Shown here: piece after piece, positions 5,501 to 5,874 of the stretch
Numbering within the stretch: position 1 is the stretch's first letter
How the letters are laid out: each line of letters opens with the position of its first letter
The notes under the pieces: model-generated
The model's input: the letters and a program-made list of their open reading frames with translations, nothing else
Told to the model about the DNA's origin: nothing
The model's database searches: none
Program-made: the position numbers and the translations under genes
From: JBGSLA01 sp041740935
GTDB taxonomy: Bacteria; Desulfobacterota; Desulfobaccia; Desulfobaccales; 0-14-0-80-60-11
Length of the DNA: 5,874 nucleotides
Direction of reading: 5' to 3'
Assembly: GCA_041740935.1 (NCBI GenBank)
Contig: JBGSLA010000176.1
Coordinates: 1 to 5,874 of the forward strand

Positions 5501-5558
5501 ACCGGGAGCACGAGGCATCTTGCCTGTGAGGCACAGGCGTCCCGCCTGTGCTCCTGGT
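5501..5558. repeat. Compound palindrome: two GCAC-type hairpins in an outer stem
   Basis: The outer arms 5501-5511 (ACCGGGAGCAC) and 5548-5558 (GTGCTCCTGGT) pair over 11 positions with one G-U. Inside are hairpin 1 (AGGCA-TCT-TGCCT, 5513-5525, extended by CAC/GTG with a bulge) and hairpin 2 (GCACAGGCG 5531-5539, loop TCC, CGCCTGTGC 5543-5551, a perfect 9-bp stem). The outer stem and the hairpin 2 arm overlap, so the two folds compete. The two units are related to each other and to 5597-5615. Confidence 0.75.
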
Positions 5559-5596
5559 TCATGGGGTGTGGGGGCAAACGCCCAGGGCCTCGGTAG

Positions 5597-5615
5597 CACG
5601 GGCATCCTGCCCGTG
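5597..5615. repeat. Third GCAC-type hairpin repeat
   Basis: CACGGGCA (5597-5604), loop TCC, TGCCCGTG (5608-5615): a perfect 8-bp stem with the same three-base loop as the unit at 5531-5551. Compensating changes (A-T to G-C inside the stem) relative to that copy show the pairing has been kept. Flanking GGT (5592-5594) and ACC (5618-5620) echo the outer stem of the first element. Confidence 0.75.
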
Positions 5616-5700
5616 GAACCCCCCCTCCCCCCACCGAATCTCAGGACAGAAAAGAAAGGCAGGATGCGTTAAAGCTTTCCCGCCCTACGTCGCTACGTCG

Positions 5701-5768
5701 CTGAGCGCAACGAAGCATCTCGCATTTCCATGCAAATACGAGATTCTTGTATGTTGTCTCCTAACCAG
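5701..5768. repeat. Decayed copy of the motA/motB palindrome
   Basis: The left arm 5701-5721 (CTGAGCGCAACGAAGC then ATCTC) matches 18 of 21 positions of the arm complementary to 1517-1537. AAATACGAGATTCTT is identical at 1511-1525 and 5734-5748, spanning the loop edge and the start of the right arm. The remainder of that arm is shortened, resuming with CTAACCA near 5761-5767, as at 1549-1555. The stem is therefore partly lost here. Confidence 0.65.
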
Positions 5769-5795
5769 TTAATAAAGTTTAGGTAGCCGGAGTAA

Positions 5796-5836
5796 GGCCC
5801 TGCGGGGCAGCCCCAAATTAGCTGCCCCGCAGGGCC
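5796..5836. repeat. Perfect 16-bp inverted repeat
   Basis: GGCCCTGCGGGGCAGC (5796-5811) and its exact complement (5821-5836) flank a 9-nt AT-rich loop (CCCAAATTA). As RNA it would be a very stable hairpin. Neither strand has a U-tract next to the stem, so it is not a textbook intrinsic terminator, although it may still stop or protect transcripts between the J-domain gene and whatever follows. Confidence 0.85.
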
Positions 5837-5868
5837 GGGGGTGGCAGGCCGAGAGATTCTGGGTCCAC

Positions 5869-5874
5869 AGGAGA
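5869..5874 (+). promoter_or_regulatory. Possible Shine-Dalgarno of a gene beyond the window
   Basis: The window ends with ACAGGAGA; AGGAGA is a good ribosome-binding word. A plus-strand gene could start within about 10 nt outside the window. Nothing else supports it. Confidence 0.25.

Larger units (their letters stand above)
5430..5874. other. 445-bp gene-free, repeat-rich region
   Basis: No reading frame here has credible protein character; the open frames are Pro/Gly/Arg-rich by-products of base composition. Structured DNA fills most of it. In order: a G-rich then C-rich block, two adjacent GCAC-type hairpins, a third copy, a purine-rich stretch with an 8-bp tandem TACGTCGC (5686-5693, 5694-5701), a decayed palindrome, and a perfect 16-bp inverted repeat. 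Confidence 0.7.

Noticed and set aside
4902..5596. Long overlapping open frames on both strands across the J-domain linker and downstream
   Set aside because: Pro/Arg/Gly-rich translations typical of off-frame GC-rich DNA; the J-protein frame covers the region with clear domain sequence.
5773..5780. TAAAGTTT, identical to the extended sigma-28 -35 element
   Set aside because: No GCCGATAA-like -10 is found at the required 11-nt spacing.

Overview
The window looks like chromosomal DNA from a GC-rich, flagellated, Gram-negative bacterium. The evidence is a flagellar stator pair (MotA/MotB), an LPS-export permease (LptG) and a sigma-28-type promoter. Gene style and repeat content recall Desulfobacterota (deltaproteobacteria), but that assignment is an inference and no marker here proves it. 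The genes are ordinary housekeeping and motility genes. I found no convincing undescribed multi-gene system; the less ordinary content lies between the genes.

Layout. Positions 1-175 hold the 3' end of a plus-strand gene, probably comEC-like. It converges on a small FmdB-type zinc-ribbon gene (182-346, minus) that has a near-consensus sigma-70 promoter. In the divergent gap a good sigma-28 (FliA) promoter match at 437-463 points into motA (520-1383), whose GTG start is fixed by exact residue-number agreement with E. coli MotA. motA and motB (1630-2718) are separated by 246 bp that is largely filled by a ~139-bp imperfect palindrome resembling a MITE or other dispersed repeat. MotB has an unusually long proline-rich C-terminal tail with an 18-bp tandem duplication. 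lptG (2797-3897) follows without an adjacent lptF.

A 400-bp AT-rich gap (3898-4297) carries a candidate promoter and hairpins ahead of an HU-family DNA-binding protein gene (4298-4570). Next is a 250-aa J-domain protein (4677-5429) with only one recognisable C-terminal substrate-binding-like domain and no zinc finger.

The last 445 bp contain no supported gene but are dense in structure. In order they hold a G/C-skewed hairpin and G-quadruplex-prone tract, three related GCAC-type hairpin repeats, a decayed second copy of the motA/motB palindrome, a perfect 16-bp inverted repeat, and a Shine-Dalgarno-like AGGAGA at the very edge that may belong to a gene just outside.

How the genes work together: MotA and MotB form the ion-conducting stator of the flagellar motor and are presumably co-regulated with late flagellar genes through sigma-28. 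LptG serves the envelope. HU and the J-protein are nucleoid and proteostasis functions, and I see no specific link between them and motility.
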